A stretch of 64,000 nucleotides of DNA, taken from positions 288,380-352,379 of the forward strand of contig NZ_FRBS01000004.1 of the NCBI RefSeq assembly GCF_900142675.1. The letters are read 5' to 3'. The translations under genes and the position numbers were made by a program. The stretch's first letter is position 1, and every line of letters begins with the position of its first letter. Below the pieces are notes generated by a model, which saw nothing but the letters and a program-made list of their open reading frames with translations, had not been told where the DNA came from and did no database searches. Below, in pieces: positions 16,607-31,033 of the stretch. The stretch comes from Shouchella rhizosphaerae (GTDB lineage Bacteria > Bacillota > Bacilli > Bacillales > Bacillaceae_D).

Positions 16607-17731
16607 TCATTTGGACAATCGAACCAGCGTCCGTTCCAAAAGCAATGATCGCTCCTGAAGGGAATCGATTTCTACATACTCCTCTTCGCTATGAGGATTG
16701 CCGCCAACAGGGCCCATGCCGTCAATCGTAGCAACCCCTAATGCCGATGTGAATGAGGCATCTGATCCGCCCCCTGTCGCTGTTTCCGTTAACGTGAGAT
16801 CGAGAGCTTGTGCTTCCTTTTGGATCACGTTAAACAGATCGACCGTCTGCTCATTCCGTTCCATTGGCGGTCTTGTGATCCCGCCTATTAACTCAATGGC
16901 TGTTCCCTCTACGGTAGGAGTCTTGCATATGCTCTGTATTTTTTTCTCCAAAACAGCTGCTTGTTCAAGCTTAGAAATGCGGATGTCTATGCTTGCTTCG
17001 GCATAGTCGGCAATTGTGTTGACGGATGTCCCGCCTTTTATTAGGCCGACATTGACATTTGTGCCCGCTTTTTGATCGGATAACCCGTGAAGGGCAACGA
17101 TTTTATGCGCAAGCTCCTCAATCGCGCTTCTCCCATTTTCTGGTTCAATGCCTGCATGGGCAGCTTTTCCGTTCACTTTCATGACATAAGTACCGCCGCC
17201 TCGCCTTGCTGTTACAAGGGAACCGTCTTTGCGTGCCGGTTCCATGACGAGGACTGCTTTTTTGTCTTTTGCTTCGGCTTCAATGATCTTTCTTCCAGAA
17301 GGAGCGCCAATTTCCTCATCGCTCGTCAGCAAAATGGCGATGTTCTGTAAGGCGGAATCATGGTTTGCCGCTAGCGCAGAAACAGCTGAAAGCAATGAAA
17401 CATGGCTAGCTTTCATATCGACTACCCCAGGCCCATAGGCACGGTTTCCTTTGATTGAAAAAGGGCGTTTGGCTGCTGTGCCTGTTGGAAAAACCGTATC
17501 TAAGTGGCAAAGCAACAGAATGTTTGGATCACGTGCTTCTTGATGGGTGATCGTCATGTGGTTCCCATAGGTGCTTTGCTCATGGATAACGGCTGAAAAC
17601 CCTAATGCTTTGTATTGCTCATAAAGAAACGAGCCTACTCGGTCGATTCCCTCTTTGTCATAGGAACCGCTATCGATATTTACTAGTTTTTCAAGCAAAT
17701 CTAGCATGTTTGCTTTGGAATAAGTGCCCAC
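16607..17731 (-). CDS. M20-family metallopeptidase (glutamate carboxypeptidase-like)
   Basis: The 374-residue protein starts at a GTG behind GGGAGG. M20 zinc motifs are visible: LLLCHLDTVFPTG about residue 75, GPGVVDMKAS, the TSDEEIGAPSG catalytic Glu pair about 137-145, VMEPARKDG, and a dimerisation domain starting GKAAHAGIEP. It is closest in pattern to the carboxypeptidase G2/acetylornithine deacetylase branch and should cleave an amide-linked acidic amino acid or N-acyl group in the cytosol. It is monocistronic, convergent with nothing, and separated from the LacI gene by about 150 bases. Confidence 0.82.
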   Translation of the reverse strand: MGTYSKANMLDLLEKLVNIDSGSYDKEGIDRVGSFLYEQYKALGFSAVIHEQSTYGNHMTITHQEARDPNILLLCHLDTVFPTGTAAKRPFSIKGNRAYGPGVVDMKASHVSLLSAVSALAANHDSALQNIAILLTSDEEIGAPSGRKIIEAEAKDKKAVLVMEPARKDGSLVTARRGGGTYVMKVNGKAAHAGIEPENGRSAIEELAHKIVALHGLSDQKAGTNVNVGLIKGGTSVNTIADYAEASIDIRISKLEQAAVLEKKIQSICKTPTVEGTAIELIGGITRPPMERNEQTVDLFNVIQKEAQALDLTLTETATGGGSDASFTSALGVATIDGMGPVGGNPHSEEEYVEIDSLQERSLLLERTLVRLSK

Positions 17732-17951
17732 TCGCCGAATTCCTCCCTTATATTACTAACATCGACGATCGGCTAATAGCCAATCCGCCGTCGTCAAACG
17801 CAAAACAAGCAGTATGACAGCATCTCTTGATCAATCGTTGCACGGCCGTTCATTTCCATTCTTTAAAAACGATATGGATCCATTATAGCGAAAATAGGGC
17901 TCTTGCTCTAGCAAATCAGCACATTGTTTGCTCGATTGACAGGATAATTCC

Positions 17952-17991
17952 AAAAAAGACCAATGGCACTCATCCCCTAGCGCCATTGGTC
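17952..17991 (-). terminator. Rho-independent terminator of the purine operon
   Basis: On the minus strand GACCAATGGC at 17991-17982 pairs with GCCATTGGTC at 17968-17959, followed by TTTTTT at 17957-17952. It lies 100 bases after the purD stop. The remaining bases between 17732 and 18090 hold no gene. Confidence 0.9.
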
Positions 17992-18090
17992 ACGTTGTAG
18001 ACAAACGCTCGTTTACGTTGGCGTTTGCGCAAGTCAATTGTTTCAAAGCAAGGAAACCGCTGTTCATAAACGCACATCCGAGTCGATCGC

Positions 18091-20928
<2,838 letters not shown>

Positions 20929-20932
<4 letters not shown>

Positions 20933-21513
20933 TGCTGTTCCCCCTCAACATGCTCGTTTAAAACTTGTTTTACAACCGCCGGATAGAGCGTGTGCTCGAC
21001 GGCTTGGATTTTTGCAGTTAACGTCTCCCGCGTTTCTCCTTTGGCAATTGCTACTTGCTGTTGGGCAATTACCGGACCTGTATCCATGCCTGCATCGACA
21101 TAGTGGATGGTTACGCCTGTGGTGTCTGCCTTTGCCTCCAATGCTTGGCCTATTGCGTCCAAACCAGGGAACGCAGGCAAAAGCGATGGATGGATATTGA
21201 TCATCTTTCCCTCATAGGCTTCAAGCAACGTCGGTCCAATCAACCGCATATAACCTGCTAACACAATAAAATCGATGCCTTCTTTTGTAAGAAGCGTCAA
21301 GATTGCTTGTTCATAAGCGGCTTTATCGGAAAAAGATTGTGGGGAAAGATGCTCCGCCTTCACCCCCAAATTCCGCGCTTTTTCGAGTACTGGAGCATGT
21401 TGCTTATCGCTGACGACAAGCGCGACTTCTCCGCCAAGTTCGCCTGTTTTTGCTGCTTTGATGAGCGCTTCGGCATTCGTTCCCGTCCCAGAAGCAAAGA
21501 CCGCGACCTTCAT
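20929..21513 (-). CDS. purN: Phosphoribosylglycinamide formyltransferase (10-formyl-THF dependent)
   Basis: The 194-residue enzyme transfers formyl from 10-formyltetrahydrofolate to glycinamide ribonucleotide. It shows [13 protein letters not shown] at the phosphate-binding N-terminus, LAGYMRLIG, the catalytic Asn/His in [12 protein letters not shown] and the Asp in [15 protein letters not shown]. Usual length for the family. It overlaps both neighbours by four bases (purM upstream, purH downstream). Confidence 0.97.
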
Positions 21514-22547
21514 GCACCAATGCCCCCAATCACCGTTCCTTCTGTTGGCGTTACCCGCCCAATAATATAGGCGTCTTCCCCATTAGCTTCAAGAGTGGCG
21601 AGCGCTTGTTGGTGTTTGTCCTCAGGTACAGCGAGCACCATGCCAATGCCCATGTTAAACGTATGAAACAAATCCTGTTCAGATAGGCCGCCTTGCTCTT
21701 GGATCAATGAAAAAATCGGCGGTATCGGCCATGAACCGTAGTCAATATGAATGCCTACGCCTTTTGGCAGCATGCGGGGAATGTTTTCGTAAAAGCCGCC
21801 TCCTGTAATATGGGCTGCACCAGCAAGCAACCCTTGTTTGAGGCAGGCAAGCAACGGTTTTACGTAAATTTTTGTCGGCGTCAAGAGCTCTTCTCCAAGC
21901 GTCTTGCCTAGTGTGGCACATTCAGTCTGCAACGTCAGGCCTGCATCTTGCAACAATACTTTGCGGACAAGGGAAAAGCCATTGCTATGAAGACCGCTTG
22001 ATGGGAGCCCAATCAGAACATCCCCTGCTTGAATATGTTCGCCTGTCAGCAAGTCTTTTTTCTCGACTGCCCCGACTGAAAAACCGGCTAAATCGTACTC
22101 GTCTTCCTCGTACATGCCAGGCATCTCCGCCGTCTCCCCGCCAATAAGGGCACAGCCTGCTATTTCACAACCATCGGCGACGCCTTTGACAATCGCTTCA
22201 ATTTTTTCTGGCACTGCTTTTCCACAAGCTAGATAATCCAAAAAATAGAGCGGTTCAGCTCCTTGTACGACAATGTCGTTGACACACATGGCGACTGCAT
22301 CTTGGCCAATTGTGTCATGCTTGTTTGCCATGAAAGCAATCATTAACTTCGTGCCAACGCCGTCCGTTCCTGATACGAGTACAGGCTCTTTTAACCCTAA
22401 CGTAGAAAGGTCAAAATTGCCGCCAAATCCGCCTAGACCGCCAAGTACCCCTTTTCTTGCTGTTCGTTCCACATGCCGTTTCATTCGGTTTACTGCTTCG
22501 TAACCAGCTTCAATATCGACCCCTGCTTCTTTATATGCGTTTGACAC
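21510..22547 (-). CDS. purM: Phosphoribosylformylglycinamidine cyclo-ligase (AIR synthetase)
   Basis: The start is a GTG at 22547 ([15 protein letters not shown]) behind CGGAGGAGAG; the frame is open far upstream into purF. The 345-residue enzyme closes FGAM to AIR with ATP. Motifs: the GGFGGNF loop, [28 protein letters not shown] and [11 protein letters not shown], all typical of the PurM/PurL fold. Codon choice and the short 23-base gap after purF fit the operon. Confidence 0.96.
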   Translation of the reverse strand: MSNAYKEAGVDIEAGYEAVNRMKRHVERTARKGVLGGLGGFGGNFDLSTLGLKEPVLVSGTDGVGTKLMIAFMANKHDTIGQDAVAMCVNDIVVQGAEPLYFLDYLACGKAVPEKIEAIVKGVADGCEIAGCALIGGETAEMPGMYEEDEYDLAGFSVGAVEKKDLLTGEHIQAGDVLIGLPSSGLHSNGFSLVRKVLLQDAGLTLQTECATLGKTLGEELLTPTKIYVKPLLACLKQGLLAGAAHITGGGFYENIPRMLPKGVGIHIDYGSWPIPPIFSLIQEQGGLSEQDLFHTFNMGIGMVLAVPEDKHQQALATLEANGEDAYIIGRVTPTEGTVIGGIGA

Positions 22548-22570
22548 GAATGCTCTCCTCCGATTCTTTG

Positions 22571-23983
22571 CTATACTTTCGCGTGCGGATGCACGGTGTC
22601 GGCATAAATCTCCGTTGGGTATTCGCCTGTAAAGCAGGCAAGGCATTGCCCGCAATTATGCATCGCCTCAGAACGGCCGATCCCTGCTTTCAAGCCTTCA
22701 GTCGACAAAAAAGCAAGTGAATCAGCCCCCATGATTTCCCGCATTTCTTCGATTGAGTGGTTGGAAGCAATTAATTCTTCCGTCGTTGACGTATCAATTC
22801 CGTAAAAGCACGGATGTTTAATCGGTGGCGATGAAATGCGGACATGGACTTCAGCTGCCCCTGCATCACGAAGCATATGGACAATGCGGCGGCTAGTCGT
22901 TCCCCGTACAATCGAATCGTCAATCATAACAACTCGTTTGCCTTCAACTACTCCACGCACAGGGGAAAGCTTCATCTTTACCCCTTGTTCCCGTAATTCT
23001 TGTGAAGGTTGAATAAAGGTGCGCCCGACATAGCGATTTTTAATCATGCCCAACTCATAAGGAATGCCAGACTGCTCAGCATAGCCAATTGCTGCGGAAA
23101 TGCTGGAATCAGGCACGCCTGTCACCACATCCGCTTCCACTGGCGCTTCAATCGCAAGCTGTTTTCCTAAATTTTTTCTCGCTGTATGAATATTGATGGT
23201 ATCCACGTTTGAATCTGGCCGCGCAAAATAAACGTATTCCATGCTGCAAATCGCCCGGTTCCCTGGAGAAACAAAGCGTTCGCTGCGCAAGCCTGTATCG
23301 TCAATAATGAGCAGTTCACCTGGCATTACTTCACGCTCATAGGTGGCGCCAATGATGTCGAACGCACATGTCTCTGAAGCAACGACATACGCATCGCCTA
23401 AACGTCCGATGGAAAGAGGACGCAACCCATTTGGATCAAGGGCGACCATCAGTTGGCGCTCATTCATGACGGCAAATGCATAGGCGCCTTTTAAGGAAGA
23501 CAGCCCATTTTTCAATTGTTCTTCTAACGTATAGTAGCCGCTGCGTTTAATGAGATGGGCGAGCACTTCCGTATCCGATGTGGACTGGAAGATCGACCCT
23601 TGTGCTTCAAGCTGGTGTTTTAAGTGATTGGCGTTGACAAGATTGCCATTGTGGGCAATCGCAAGACCGCCTTTTTGCGAATTGAAATACAACGGCTGGA
23701 CATTGGCATAGCCGCCTCCACCGGCCGTCGCATAACGGACGTGGCCAATCGCGCCCTTCCCTTGAAGGTTACGCAAGACATCTTGATTAAACACATCATT
23801 GACTAGGCCGAGCCCTTTATGGGCAGAGAGCTTGTTTCCGTCGGACACGACAATGCCTGCGCCTTCCTGGCCGCGGTGCTGGAGGCTGTGCAACCCATAA
23901 TACGTAATTTGTGCAGCTTCTTTATGGCCCCAAACGGCAAATACGCCACATTCTTCGTTCAAGCCTTTGATTTCAGTAAACAT
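22571..23983 (-). CDS. purF: Amidophosphoribosyltransferase
   Basis: The 470-residue committed enzyme of purine synthesis makes phosphoribosylamine from PRPP and glutamine. An 11-residue propeptide ([11 protein letters not shown]) precedes the nucleophile Cys12 (CGVF) as in Bacillus subtilis PurF, so autoprocessing is expected. The PRPP site is [16 protein letters not shown]. Conserved cysteines at about 240 and in the C-terminal [10 protein letters not shown] fit the oxygen-sensitive 4Fe-4S cluster of this type. It overlaps the purL 3' end by 25 bases. Confidence 0.97.
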   Translation of the reverse strand: MFTEIKGLNEECGVFAVWGHKEAAQITYYGLHSLQHRGQEGAGIVVSDGNKLSAHKGLGLVNDVFNQDVLRNLQGKGAIGHVRYATAGGGGYANVQPLYFNSQKGGLAIAHNGNLVNANHLKHQLEAQGSIFQSTSDTEVLAHLIKRSGYYTLEEQLKNGLSSLKGAYAFAVMNERQLMVALDPNGLRPLSIGRLGDAYVVASETCAFDIIGATYEREVMPGELLIIDDTGLRSERFVSPGNRAICSMEYVYFARPDSNVDTINIHTARKNLGKQLAIEAPVEADVVTGVPDSSISAAIGYAEQSGIPYELGMIKNRYVGRTFIQPSQELREQGVKMKLSPVRGVVEGKRVVMIDDSIVRGTTSRRIVHMLRDAGAAEVHVRISSPPIKHPCFYGIDTSTTEELIASNHSIEEMREIMGADSLAFLSTEGLKAGIGRSEAMHNCGQCLACFTGEYPTEIYADTVHPHAKV

Positions 23984-26184
23984 GGAATAGCCCCTTTCCA
24001 GGCTTTCACTAATTCATCTTGGCAAAGGTCAATGACAGCATTTCCATTTTCGTTACGAATCGTCAATTTTCTACTTTCCGTAACAGCCCCGACGACAACC
24101 GCATCAAGGACCGTATTTTCAAATCGTTGTTGATCGCTAGGCTTCACAGTGACAATAAAACGTGATTGGCTTTCGGCAAACAGTTCGGCTGCACTTAGGG
24201 ATAGACTGACTTCAGCCCCAAACGGGCATTCCATCATTTTTTCTGCTAAGGAAACGGCAAGCCCGCCTTCGGCAACATCATGGGCAGACTGGACGAGCCC
24301 TTGTTTGATTGCGCTCAACAATTGCTGTTGGCGGGCTTTCTCTACAGCCAAATCAATTTCCGGCGCTTTCCCTGACAGTTCGCCAACTAGCATTTTTTGC
24401 AGCTCGCTGCCGCCAAACTCTGCTTTTGTTTCACCGATCACATAAATCAAGTCACCTGCATCTTTAAACGACTGCGTCGTAATATGAGCAACGTCTTCAA
24501 TCAAGCCAACCATGCCGATGACAGGAGTTGGATAGACCGCGCCGCCAGACCGTTCATTGTAAAGCGACACGTTGCCGCCAATGACTGGCGTCCCTAGCTC
24601 GCGGCATGCTTCGCTTAAGCCATCAGTCGATTTTTCTAGCTGCCAGAAAATTTCTGGTTTTTCCGGATTGCCGTAATTCAAGCAGTCTGTTACACCAAGT
24701 GGCTTCGCTCCTGAACAAACAAGATTCCGCGCGGCTTCCGCAATCGCAATTTTGCCGCCCATTTCTGGATCTACATACAAATAGCGGGAATTGCAATCGG
24801 TTGTCATTGCTAATGCTTTATTCGTGCCGCGGATGCGAATCACCGCAGCGTCTGAGCCAGGCTCGACAACGGTATTCGTTTGCACCATATAATCATATTG
24901 CTCATACACCCATTCTTTGCTGGCAATTGTCGGCTGAGCCAGAAGCTTCAGCAGCGTTTCATTCGCGTCTGTTATTTCAGGAATATAAGGGGCCTGTTGT
25001 TGAAAAGCATCAAAATAGGCAGGCACTTTTGATGGTTTATGGTAAACAGGGGCATCTTCTGCCAGCGCATCAACGGGCACATCAGCGACGATTTCGCCTT
25101 TATGGGTTAAGCGGAGCCGGCGATCATCTGTGACAACACCGACTTCCACAGCATGCAGGTTCCACCGTTCAAAAATCGCTTTGATTTCGTGTTCTCGCCC
25201 TTTTTCAACAACGAGCAACATCCGTTCTTGTGATTCTGACAACATCATTTCATACGGCGTCATCCCTGCTTCACGCTGTGGCACTAGGTCCAAGTTCATT
25301 TCGATCCCTGACCCTGCTTTGCTCGCCATTTCGGATGAAGAAGATACGAGGCCAGCGGCACCCATATCTTGAATGCCAATAAGCGCATCCGATTGAACCG
25401 CTTCTAGGCAAGCTTCCAACAACAGCTTTTCCATAAACGGGTCGCCGACTTGGACAGCTGGCCGTTTGGCATCGGAGGCTTCGCTTAACTCTTCAGAGGC
25501 AAAAGTTGCGCCATGAATGCCATCACGACCTGTGCTTGCGCCGACATACATAACGGTATTGCCGACACCTTTTGCTTGGCCTTTTTGAATGTCTTTATGG
25601 TCGATCAAACCGACGCACATTGCGTTGACAAGGGGGTTCGATTCGTAGCACGGATCAAATTGCACTTCTCCGCCGACCGTCGGTACGCCGACACAATTGC
25701 CGTACCCAGCAATCCCGGCCACAACTTCTTCAAACAAGTACTTCACTTTTTTTGATTCGAGTTCGCCAAAGCGGAGCGAGTTTAACAATGCGACAGGACG
25801 GGCACCCATCGAAAAAACATCGCGCAAAATGCCGCCGACGCCAGTCGCAGCGCCTTGGTACGGCTCAATGGCAGACGGGTGGTTATGGCTTTCAATTTTA
25901 AACACAACCGCCTGTTCGTCTTTAATGTCGATAATGCCTGCCCCTTCACCTGGGCCTTGGAGCACGTTCTCGCCGTCAGTCGGAAACTTTTTCAACAGTA
26001 CTTTTGAATTTTTATAGCTGCAATGCTCAGACCACATGACGGAAAACAAGCCTGTTTCTGTGAAATTTAAAGGCCTGCCGACGATTTTTTCAGCCAGTGC
26101 AAATTCATCATCCGTCAAGCCCATTTCTCGATATAACCGCTCGGCTTTAATCGTTTCAGCGCTTGGCTCAAGAAGCTGTGACAT
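23959..26184 (-). CDS. purL: Phosphoribosylformylglycinamidine synthase, large subunit
   Basis: The 741-residue protein is the small-PurL type, working with PurQ and PurS to convert FGAR to FGAM. Visible are [12 protein letters not shown], the ATP/Mg region [35 protein letters not shown] and the second half repeat [15 protein letters not shown]. It overlaps purQ by 17 bases. Length is normal for Gram-positive PurL. Confidence 0.97.
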   Translation of the reverse strand: MSQLLEPSAETIKAERLYREMGLTDDEFALAEKIVGRPLNFTETGLFSVMWSEHCSYKNSKVLLKKFPTDGENVLQGPGEGAGIIDIKDEQAVVFKIESHNHPSAIEPYQGAATGVGGILRDVFSMGARPVALLNSLRFGELESKKVKYLFEEVVAGIAGYGNCVGVPTVGGEVQFDPCYESNPLVNAMCVGLIDHKDIQKGQAKGVGNTVMYVGASTGRDGIHGATFASEELSEASDAKRPAVQVGDPFMEKLLLEACLEAVQSDALIGIQDMGAAGLVSSSSEMASKAGSGIEMNLDLVPQREAGMTPYEMMLSESQERMLLVVEKGREHEIKAIFERWNLHAVEVGVVTDDRRLRLTHKGEIVADVPVDALAEDAPVYHKPSKVPAYFDAFQQQAPYIPEITDANETLLKLLAQPTIASKEWVYEQYDYMVQTNTVVEPGSDAAVIRIRGTNKALAMTTDCNSRYLYVDPEMGGKIAIAEAARNLVCSGAKPLGVTDCLNYGNPEKPEIFWQLEKSTDGLSEACRELGTPVIGGNVSLYNERSGGAVYPTPVIGMVGLIEDVAHITTQSFKDAGDLIYVIGETKAEFGGSELQKMLVGELSGKAPEIDLAVEKARQQQLLSAIKQGLVQSAHDVAEGGLAVSLAEKMMECPFGAEVSLSLSAAELFAESQSRFIVTVKPSDQQRFENTVLDAVVVGAVTESRKLTIRNENGNAVIDLCQDELVKAWKGAIPCLLKSKA

Positions 26185-26851
26185 GAGATTCCCTCCAGTT
26201 GCGTAAGATCGATGTAAAAACAGCCAATCCTTGATCGTTTCCGAGCAATGTTTCCGTTGCCCGTTCTGGGTGCGGCATCATGCCAAGCACGTTGCCCCGT
26301 TCATTGGTAATGCCAGCAATGTCGCCTTTGGAGCCATTGACATGCTCATTGTAACGAAAGACAATTTGCTTGTTTTCACGAAGCTTTGCTAGCGTTTCGT
26401 CATCACATTCATAGTTGCCTTCGCCATGAGCGACAGGAATGCGAATCGTTTGCCCTTGTTCATAGCCAGAAGAAAACATCGTTTCGTTGTTTTCGACAAC
26501 CAATTCAACTGTACGGCACACAAATTTTAAATCAATATTGCGCTTCATTGCTCCAGGAAGCAAACCGGCTTCAAGAAGCACTTGGAATCCATTGCAAACG
26601 CCGAGTACTGGCTTGCCTGCCTCAGCCGCTTGGATGACTGCTGGCATAATTGGCGCAAAGCGGGCAATGGCTCCAGAACGCAAGTAATCGCCATGGGAAA
26701 AGCCACCTGGAAGAAGCACGGCATCAAAACCGTCTAAAGACGTTTCCGTATGGAAGACATATTCTACTTCCTCGCCAAGTCCGTCTTTAATGGCATGGTA
26801 CATGTCTGCATCGCAATTAGAGCCTGGAAACACGATGACCGCAAACTTCAT
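26168..26851 (-). CDS. purQ: Phosphoribosylformylglycinamidine synthase, glutaminase subunit
   Basis: The 227-residue class I glutamine amidotransferase supplies ammonia to PurL. The nucleophile is the Cys in [20 protein letters not shown] about residue 86, the His-Glu pair lies in [10 protein letters not shown], and the N-terminus is [14 protein letters not shown]. It overlaps purS by four bases (ATGA) and purL by 17 bases. Confidence 0.97.
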   Translation of the reverse strand: MKFAVIVFPGSNCDADMYHAIKDGLGEEVEYVFHTETSLDGFDAVLLPGGFSHGDYLRSGAIARFAPIMPAVIQAAEAGKPVLGVCNGFQVLLEAGLLPGAMKRNIDLKFVCRTVELVVENNETMFSSGYEQGQTIRIPVAHGEGNYECDDETLAKLRENKQIVFRYNEHVNGSKGDIAGITNERGNVLGMMPHPERATETLLGNDQGLAVFTSILRNWRESHVTAS

Positions 26852-27099
26852 GATGGGACAACCTCCTCCACTTCAAAGCGGTAGTCTTCAATAACGGTAT
26901 TGGCAAGCAATTTCTCACACATCTCTTTGACGCGCTCTTCAAGCTTTTCAGTAGATTCAAGCTGCAATTCCATATACTTGCCGATGCGGACATCTGTAAC
27001 TTCCTGGTAATCCATCGCGTGGAGCGCACTTTTGACAGCGCCTCCTTGGGGATCTAACACACTTTCTCTCAAGGTGACATAGACTTTCACTTTATACAT
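26848..27099 (-). CDS. purS: Phosphoribosylformylglycinamidine synthase, PurS subunit
   Basis: An 83-residue protein that bridges PurL and PurQ in the Gram-positive three-part FGAM synthase. The pattern [21 protein letters not shown] and [10 protein letters not shown] is diagnostic. It overlaps purC upstream by eight bases and purQ downstream by four. Confidence 0.96.
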   Translation of the reverse strand: MYKVKVYVTLRESVLDPQGGAVKSALHAMDYQEVTDVRIGKYMELQLESTEKLEERVKEMCEKLLANTVIEDYRFEVEEVVPS

Positions 27100-27811
27100 G
27101 GTAAAGCCCTCCTAGCCGGGATAAAATTTCTTGATAGCCTTCTTGTAAGTTTCCTAGATTTCTGCGAAAAAGATCTTTATCAAAACGTTCCTTTGTGTCT
27201 TTATCCCATAGCCGGCACGTATCTGGCGATATTTCATCGGCAAGGAGCAGCTCCCCTGCTTGCATGCGGCCAAACTCAAGCTTAAAGTCAATTAATTGCA
27301 CACCAACCGTGGCAAACAACTCGATTAACTCGTTATTCACAGCAGCGGCCATTTGTTTTAATTGCGCTACTTCCTCTGCCGCAGCGACGTCTAAAATGGC
27401 GATGTGGTCCTCGGTCACCAATGGGTCACCGAGGGCATCGTCCTTATAATAAAACTCCACAAGAGGCTTTTTCAGCGCAATTCCTTCTTCAATGCCAAGT
27501 CGTTTAGCCATGCTGCCAGCGACAACATTGCGGACGACTACTTCAAGAGGAATAATGTCTACTTGTTTGACCAGTTGTTCTGTGTCAGATAATCTCCGTA
27601 TAAAGTGCGACGGAATCCCCTTTTTCGCAAGCGTGGCAAAGATGAGAGAAGAAATTTCATTATTGAGCCGTGCTTTGCCTGCAAGCGTCTCTTTCTTTTC
27701 CCCGTTGAAAGCTGTGGCGTCATCTTTATATTCGACCCACAGTTCTCCTTCTTCGCTGCTGCGGAAAATCCGTTTGGCTTTGCCTTCGTAAAGCAATTCC
27801 CCTTTAACCAT
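27092..27811 (-). CDS. purC: SAICAR synthetase
   Basis: The 239-residue enzyme joins aspartate to CAIR with ATP. Motifs GELLYEGKAKRIF at the start, EVVVRNVVAGSMAKR about residue 85, VQLIDFKLEFGR and LADEISPDTCRLWD are family hallmarks. It lies 24 bases after purB and shares its 3' end with purS. Confidence 0.97.
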   Translation of the reverse strand: MVKGELLYEGKAKRIFRSSEEGELWVEYKDDATAFNGEKKETLAGKARLNNEISSLIFATLAKKGIPSHFIRRLSDTEQLVKQVDIIPLEVVVRNVVAGSMAKRLGIEEGIALKKPLVEFYYKDDALGDPLVTEDHIAILDVAAAEEVAQLKQMAAAVNNELIELFATVGVQLIDFKLEFGRMQAGELLLADEISPDTCRLWDKDTKERFDKDLFRRNLGNLQEGYQEILSRLGGLYHV

Positions 27812-27835
27812 TGCTTGCTCAGCCCCTTATGGATA

Positions 27836-29134
27836 TTAGTCGTTTAAACCAAGACGTGTAAAAATTGTATCGACATGCTTCATATGGTGTTCATAGTTAA
27901 AGCACTCATTTAATTCCTCTGGCGACAGCACATTCGTAATGCGTGGCTCTCCTTCCACCAGTTCACGGAATTGAACGCCTTCCTCCCACGCTTGTGTCGC
28001 TTTCGGCTGGACAAGGTCATAGGCTTCTTCACGGACCATGCCTTTGTCGATTAAGCTAAGGAGCACACGCTGTGAATAAATGAGCCCGTAAGTGCGTGTC
28101 ATATTACGCTTCATGTTTTCAGGGAAAACCGTTAAATGTTTAACAATGTTGCCGAACCGATTCAGCATGTAATTGAGCACAATTGTTGCATCTGGCAAAA
28201 TGACACGCTCGGCCGATGAATGGGAAATATCGCGTTCATGCCACAAGACAACATTGTCATAAGCCGTGTTCATGTACCCACGCATCAACCGGGCAAGGCC
28301 TGTCATGTTTTCAGAGCCAATTGGGTTGCGTTTATGTGGCATTGCCGAGGAGCCCTTTTGCCCTTTTGCGAAATATTCCTCGACTTCGCGCAGCTCGCTT
28401 TTTTGCAGGCCGCGAATTTCGACGGCAAATTTCTCAATCGATGTCGCGATTAACGCCAAGCTTGCCATGTATTCGGCGTGGCGGTCACGTTGGAGCGTTT
28501 GCGTGGAAATCGGCGCTGGGTTTAAGCCAAGCTTTTCGCACACAATTTGCTCGACGCGTGGGTCAATATTGGCATATGTGCCAACTGCCCCTGAAAGCTT
28601 GCCAAAGCGGACGCCTTCAGCCGCATGGTGGAAGCGTTCAATGTTTCGTTTCATTTCTTCGTACCAAAGGGCGAGCTTTAAGCCAAATGTCGTTGGTTCT
28701 GCGTGGACGCCGTGTGTGCGCCCCATCATGATCGTATATTTATGTTCTTGCGCTTTTGTTTTTATAATGTCTAAAAAGCGGTTTAAGTCTTCTGCCAGAA
28801 TCGCGTTTGCTTGTTTTAGCAAATACGACAGCGCTGTATCAACGACGTCTGTTGACGTTAAGCCGTAATGAACCCATTTCCGCTCTTCGCCAAGCGTTTC
28901 TGATACAGCCCGCGTGAAGGCGACCACGTCATGGCGCGTTTCTTCTTCAATTTCCAAAATACGCTCTACACGAAAGCTTGCGTTCTCGCGAATTTTCGCC
29001 ACGTCTTCTTTCGGAATTTCGCCTAGCTCCGCCCAAGCCTCACAAGCGACAATTTCTACTTCAAGCCATGCATTATAGCGGTTTTCATCTGTCCAAATAG
29101 CACCCATTTCTGGGCGTGTGTACCGTTCAATCAT
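27836..29134 (-). CDS. purB: Adenylosuccinate lyase
   Basis: I choose the ATG at 29134 ([14 protein letters not shown]) behind GGAGGAAAC; the open extension upstream belongs to purK sequence. The 432-residue lyase acts twice, releasing fumarate from SAICAR and from adenylosuccinate. The fumarase-superfamily signature [16 protein letters not shown] is at about 262-277, with [13 protein letters not shown] and the [13 protein letters not shown] His motif earlier. Confidence 0.97.
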   Translation of the reverse strand: MIERYTRPEMGAIWTDENRYNAWLEVEIVACEAWAELGEIPKEDVAKIRENASFRVERILEIEEETRHDVVAFTRAVSETLGEERKWVHYGLTSTDVVDTALSYLLKQANAILAEDLNRFLDIIKTKAQEHKYTIMMGRTHGVHAEPTTFGLKLALWYEEMKRNIERFHHAAEGVRFGKLSGAVGTYANIDPRVEQIVCEKLGLNPAPISTQTLQRDRHAEYMASLALIATSIEKFAVEIRGLQKSELREVEEYFAKGQKGSSAMPHKRNPIGSENMTGLARLMRGYMNTAYDNVVLWHERDISHSSAERVILPDATIVLNYMLNRFGNIVKHLTVFPENMKRNMTRTYGLIYSQRVLLSLIDKGMVREEAYDLVQPKATQAWEEGVQFRELVEGEPRITNVLSPEELNECFNYEHHMKHVDTIFTRLGLND

Positions 29135-29153
29135 TCGTTGTTTCCTCCAACAA

Positions 29154-30284
29154 TTAATGTAAAGTCGTTTGTAGCCACAATTCATCCAGTAAGCGTAGGC
29201 AGTGATCGGCATCGTTTCCAAGCGCCGTTACGTGCCCCATTTTCCGCTTTGGTTTAGCATCTTTCTTTCCATACAGGTGCAACGAAACGGAGCCGAGACG
29301 GTCAAGGCGGCCAAGCAATGGGGCAACATCGTCTCCAAGGATGTTTTCCATTGCCGCGGCAGCCAACAATTCAGTCGATCCGAGTGGCAGTCCGCACACA
29401 GCGCGGATATGTTGCTCAAACTGGGAAGTGCGGCACGCTTCTATTGTATAATGCCCTGAATTATGGGGTCTAGGGGCGAGTTCGTTTACAAGCAACGACC
29501 CATCTTTGTTGACAAACATTTCTACCGCTAACAGCCCGACTGCCTGCAAACCATTCACTATTTTGACAGCCAACTCAAGCGCTTGTTCTTCTGTTTCGCT
29601 TTGAATGCGGGCCGGAACGATCGTACGATGGAGAATGTTGTCTTTATGTTCATTTTCCGCTACAGGAAATGTCTTCACTTCGCCATTGCGCGATTTAGCG
29701 ACAATAACCGAGATTTCCCGTTCGAAAGGAATCATTGCTTCGAGCACAAGCTCCCCTGAGGCAAGAAGCGTTTTTACGGCTGCTTCTAATTCCGTTTTTG
29801 TGTGTACAACCGCTTGGCCTTTGCCATCGTAGCCGCCGCGGCAAGTTTTCAAAACTGCTGGCAAGCCTACTTCCTTGAGTGCTTCTTCGATATCGGCTTC
29901 CTCATAAATCGGGGAAAATGGGGCGACGGGCACCCCTAAAGCAGAGATCGCTTGCTTTTCCTTAAGACGATGCTGTGTTGTCCCAAGCACTTTAAACCCT
30001 TGGGGGAAGTCGCTTAACTCTGTGATTTTTTTAGCTGCTTTTTCATCTATGTTTTCAAACTCATATGTGATGACATCACTTACATTGGCAAGGTGTTTGC
30101 ACGCTTCTACATCATCATAGGCGGCCGTAAACACATGGTCCGCGATTTGGGCACACGGGGCGTCAGGAGTCGGGTCAAGCACGGCAATCCGGTAACCCAT
30201 TTGCCTAGCCGACAACGCCATCATCCGGCCCAGTTGGCCGCCGCCAATAATGCCGATCGTGCTCCCTGGCTTCACTTCGTTCAT
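29154..30284 (-). CDS. purK: N5-carboxyaminoimidazole ribonucleotide synthase
   Basis: The 376-residue ATP-grasp enzyme carboxylates AIR with bicarbonate and [23 protein letters not shown] opens the protein, ATP-grasp motifs [13 protein letters not shown] and the metal site in [15 protein letters not shown] follow. It overlaps purE by four bases. Confidence 0.97.
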   Translation of the reverse strand: MNEVKPGSTIGIIGGGQLGRMMALSARQMGYRIAVLDPTPDAPCAQIADHVFTAAYDDVEACKHLANVSDVITYEFENIDEKAAKKITELSDFPQGFKVLGTTQHRLKEKQAISALGVPVAPFSPIYEEADIEEALKEVGLPAVLKTCRGGYDGKGQAVVHTKTELEAAVKTLLASGELVLEAMIPFEREISVIVAKSRNGEVKTFPVAENEHKDNILHRTIVPARIQSETEEQALELAVKIVNGLQAVGLLAVEMFVNKDGSLLVNELAPRPHNSGHYTIEACRTSQFEQHIRAVCGLPLGSTELLAAAAMENILGDDVAPLLGRLDRLGSVSLHLYGKKDAKPKRKMGHVTALGNDADHCLRLLDELWLQTTLH

Positions 30285-30772
30285 ACGAGTTCACCACTGC
30301 TTTCTAGAACGGTCTTTTTAATGCGTTCACGGCGCGTTGCCAATCGTTGTTGCAAGACCTTGTCCGTTGTTGCAATCATTTGCGCAGCCAAAAGCGCTGC
30401 ATTGGTTGCACCTGCTTTGCCAATTGCCACAGTAGCCACAGGTACTCCTCCTGGCATTTGCACAATCGACAACAAGGAGTCCAACCCTTTTAAGGCACGT
30501 GATTCAACAGGAACGCCAATGACTGGAAGAAGCGTCTTTGCCGCGACCATTCCTGGCAAATGGGCCGCTCCCCCTGCCCCTGCAATAATGACACGAAGCC
30601 CCCGCTCTTCCGCTTGTTCCGCGTATTCAAACATATAATCAGGAGTACGGTGGGCGGACACGACTTTTTTTTCATAAGGAACGCCAAGTTCGTCTAAAAT
30701 CTCACTGGCATGGCGCATCGTTTCCCAATCAGAAGTACTGCCCATAATGATGCCGACAATCGGCTGTTTCAT
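30281..30772 (-). CDS. purE: N5-CAIR mutase
   Basis: First gene of the operon. The ATG at 30772 gives the usual class I PurE beginning ([19 protein letters not shown]); the open region upstream is the riboswitch terminator. The 163-residue enzyme moves the carboxyl group from N5 to C4. SAHRTPD carries the catalytic His, and [14 protein letters not shown] is the phosphate-binding loop. Confidence 0.97.
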   Translation of the reverse strand: MKQPIVGIIMGSTSDWETMRHASEILDELGVPYEKKVVSAHRTPDYMFEYAEQAEERGLRVIIAGAGGAAHLPGMVAAKTLLPVIGVPVESRALKGLDSLLSIVQMPGGVPVATVAIGKAGATNAALLAAQMIATTDKVLQQRLATRRERIKKTVLESSGELV

Positions 30773-30806
30773 GTCACATCCCCCACTCTTGTCTTCTTTG
30801 CAAACA

Positions 30807-30870
30807 GAAAAAGCATAGAACCGCTTTCTTTCCTGACACTCCATGAGAGAAAGTTCGCAAATTCTATGCC
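30807..30870 (-). terminator. Attenuator terminator of the pur riboswitch
   Basis: On the minus strand GCATAGAA (30869-30862) pairs with TTCTATGC (30820-30813), with an inner CTTTCT/AGAAAG stem, followed by TTTTT. It stands between the aptamer and purE. Ligand binding should favour this hairpin and stop transcription before purE. Confidence 0.8.
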
Positions 30871-30898
30871 GAAAAGGCTAATATGCGCGTAATGACTT

Positions 30899-30972
30899 CC
30901 CCTCATAGTCCGGCAATTTACGGTTGCCGGGTAGAAACGTTCGAGCCATATTCCCGAGTATATATGAGGTGT
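30899..30972 (-). ncRNA. Purine riboswitch aptamer, guanine/hypoxanthine type
   Basis: The minus strand reads CACCTCATATA, GGGAATATGGCTCGAACG, TTTCTACCCGGCAACCG, TAAATTGCCGGACTATGAGG, which is the full purine aptamer: closing stem P1 (CCTCATA/TATGAGG), P2 with loop AATATGG, P3 CCGGCAA/TTGCCGG. The base of the GACTAT motif that pairs with the ligand is C, so guanine or hypoxanthine rather than adenine is recognised. It controls the whole purE-purD operon. Confidence 0.95.
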
Positions 30973-31001
30973 TTTCGTTTTTAACTTGCTTTTTCCCTTT
31001 T

Positions 31002-31030
31002 AGTTTACGCATCCTCCTCGTAAGTGTCAA
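31002..31030 (-). promoter_or_regulatory. Sigma-A promoter of the purine operon
   Basis: On the minus strand TTGACA (31030-31025) and TAAACT (31007-31002) are 17 bases apart. Transcription would begin just upstream of the aptamer at 30972. Confidence 0.8.
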
Positions 31031-31033
31031 CAA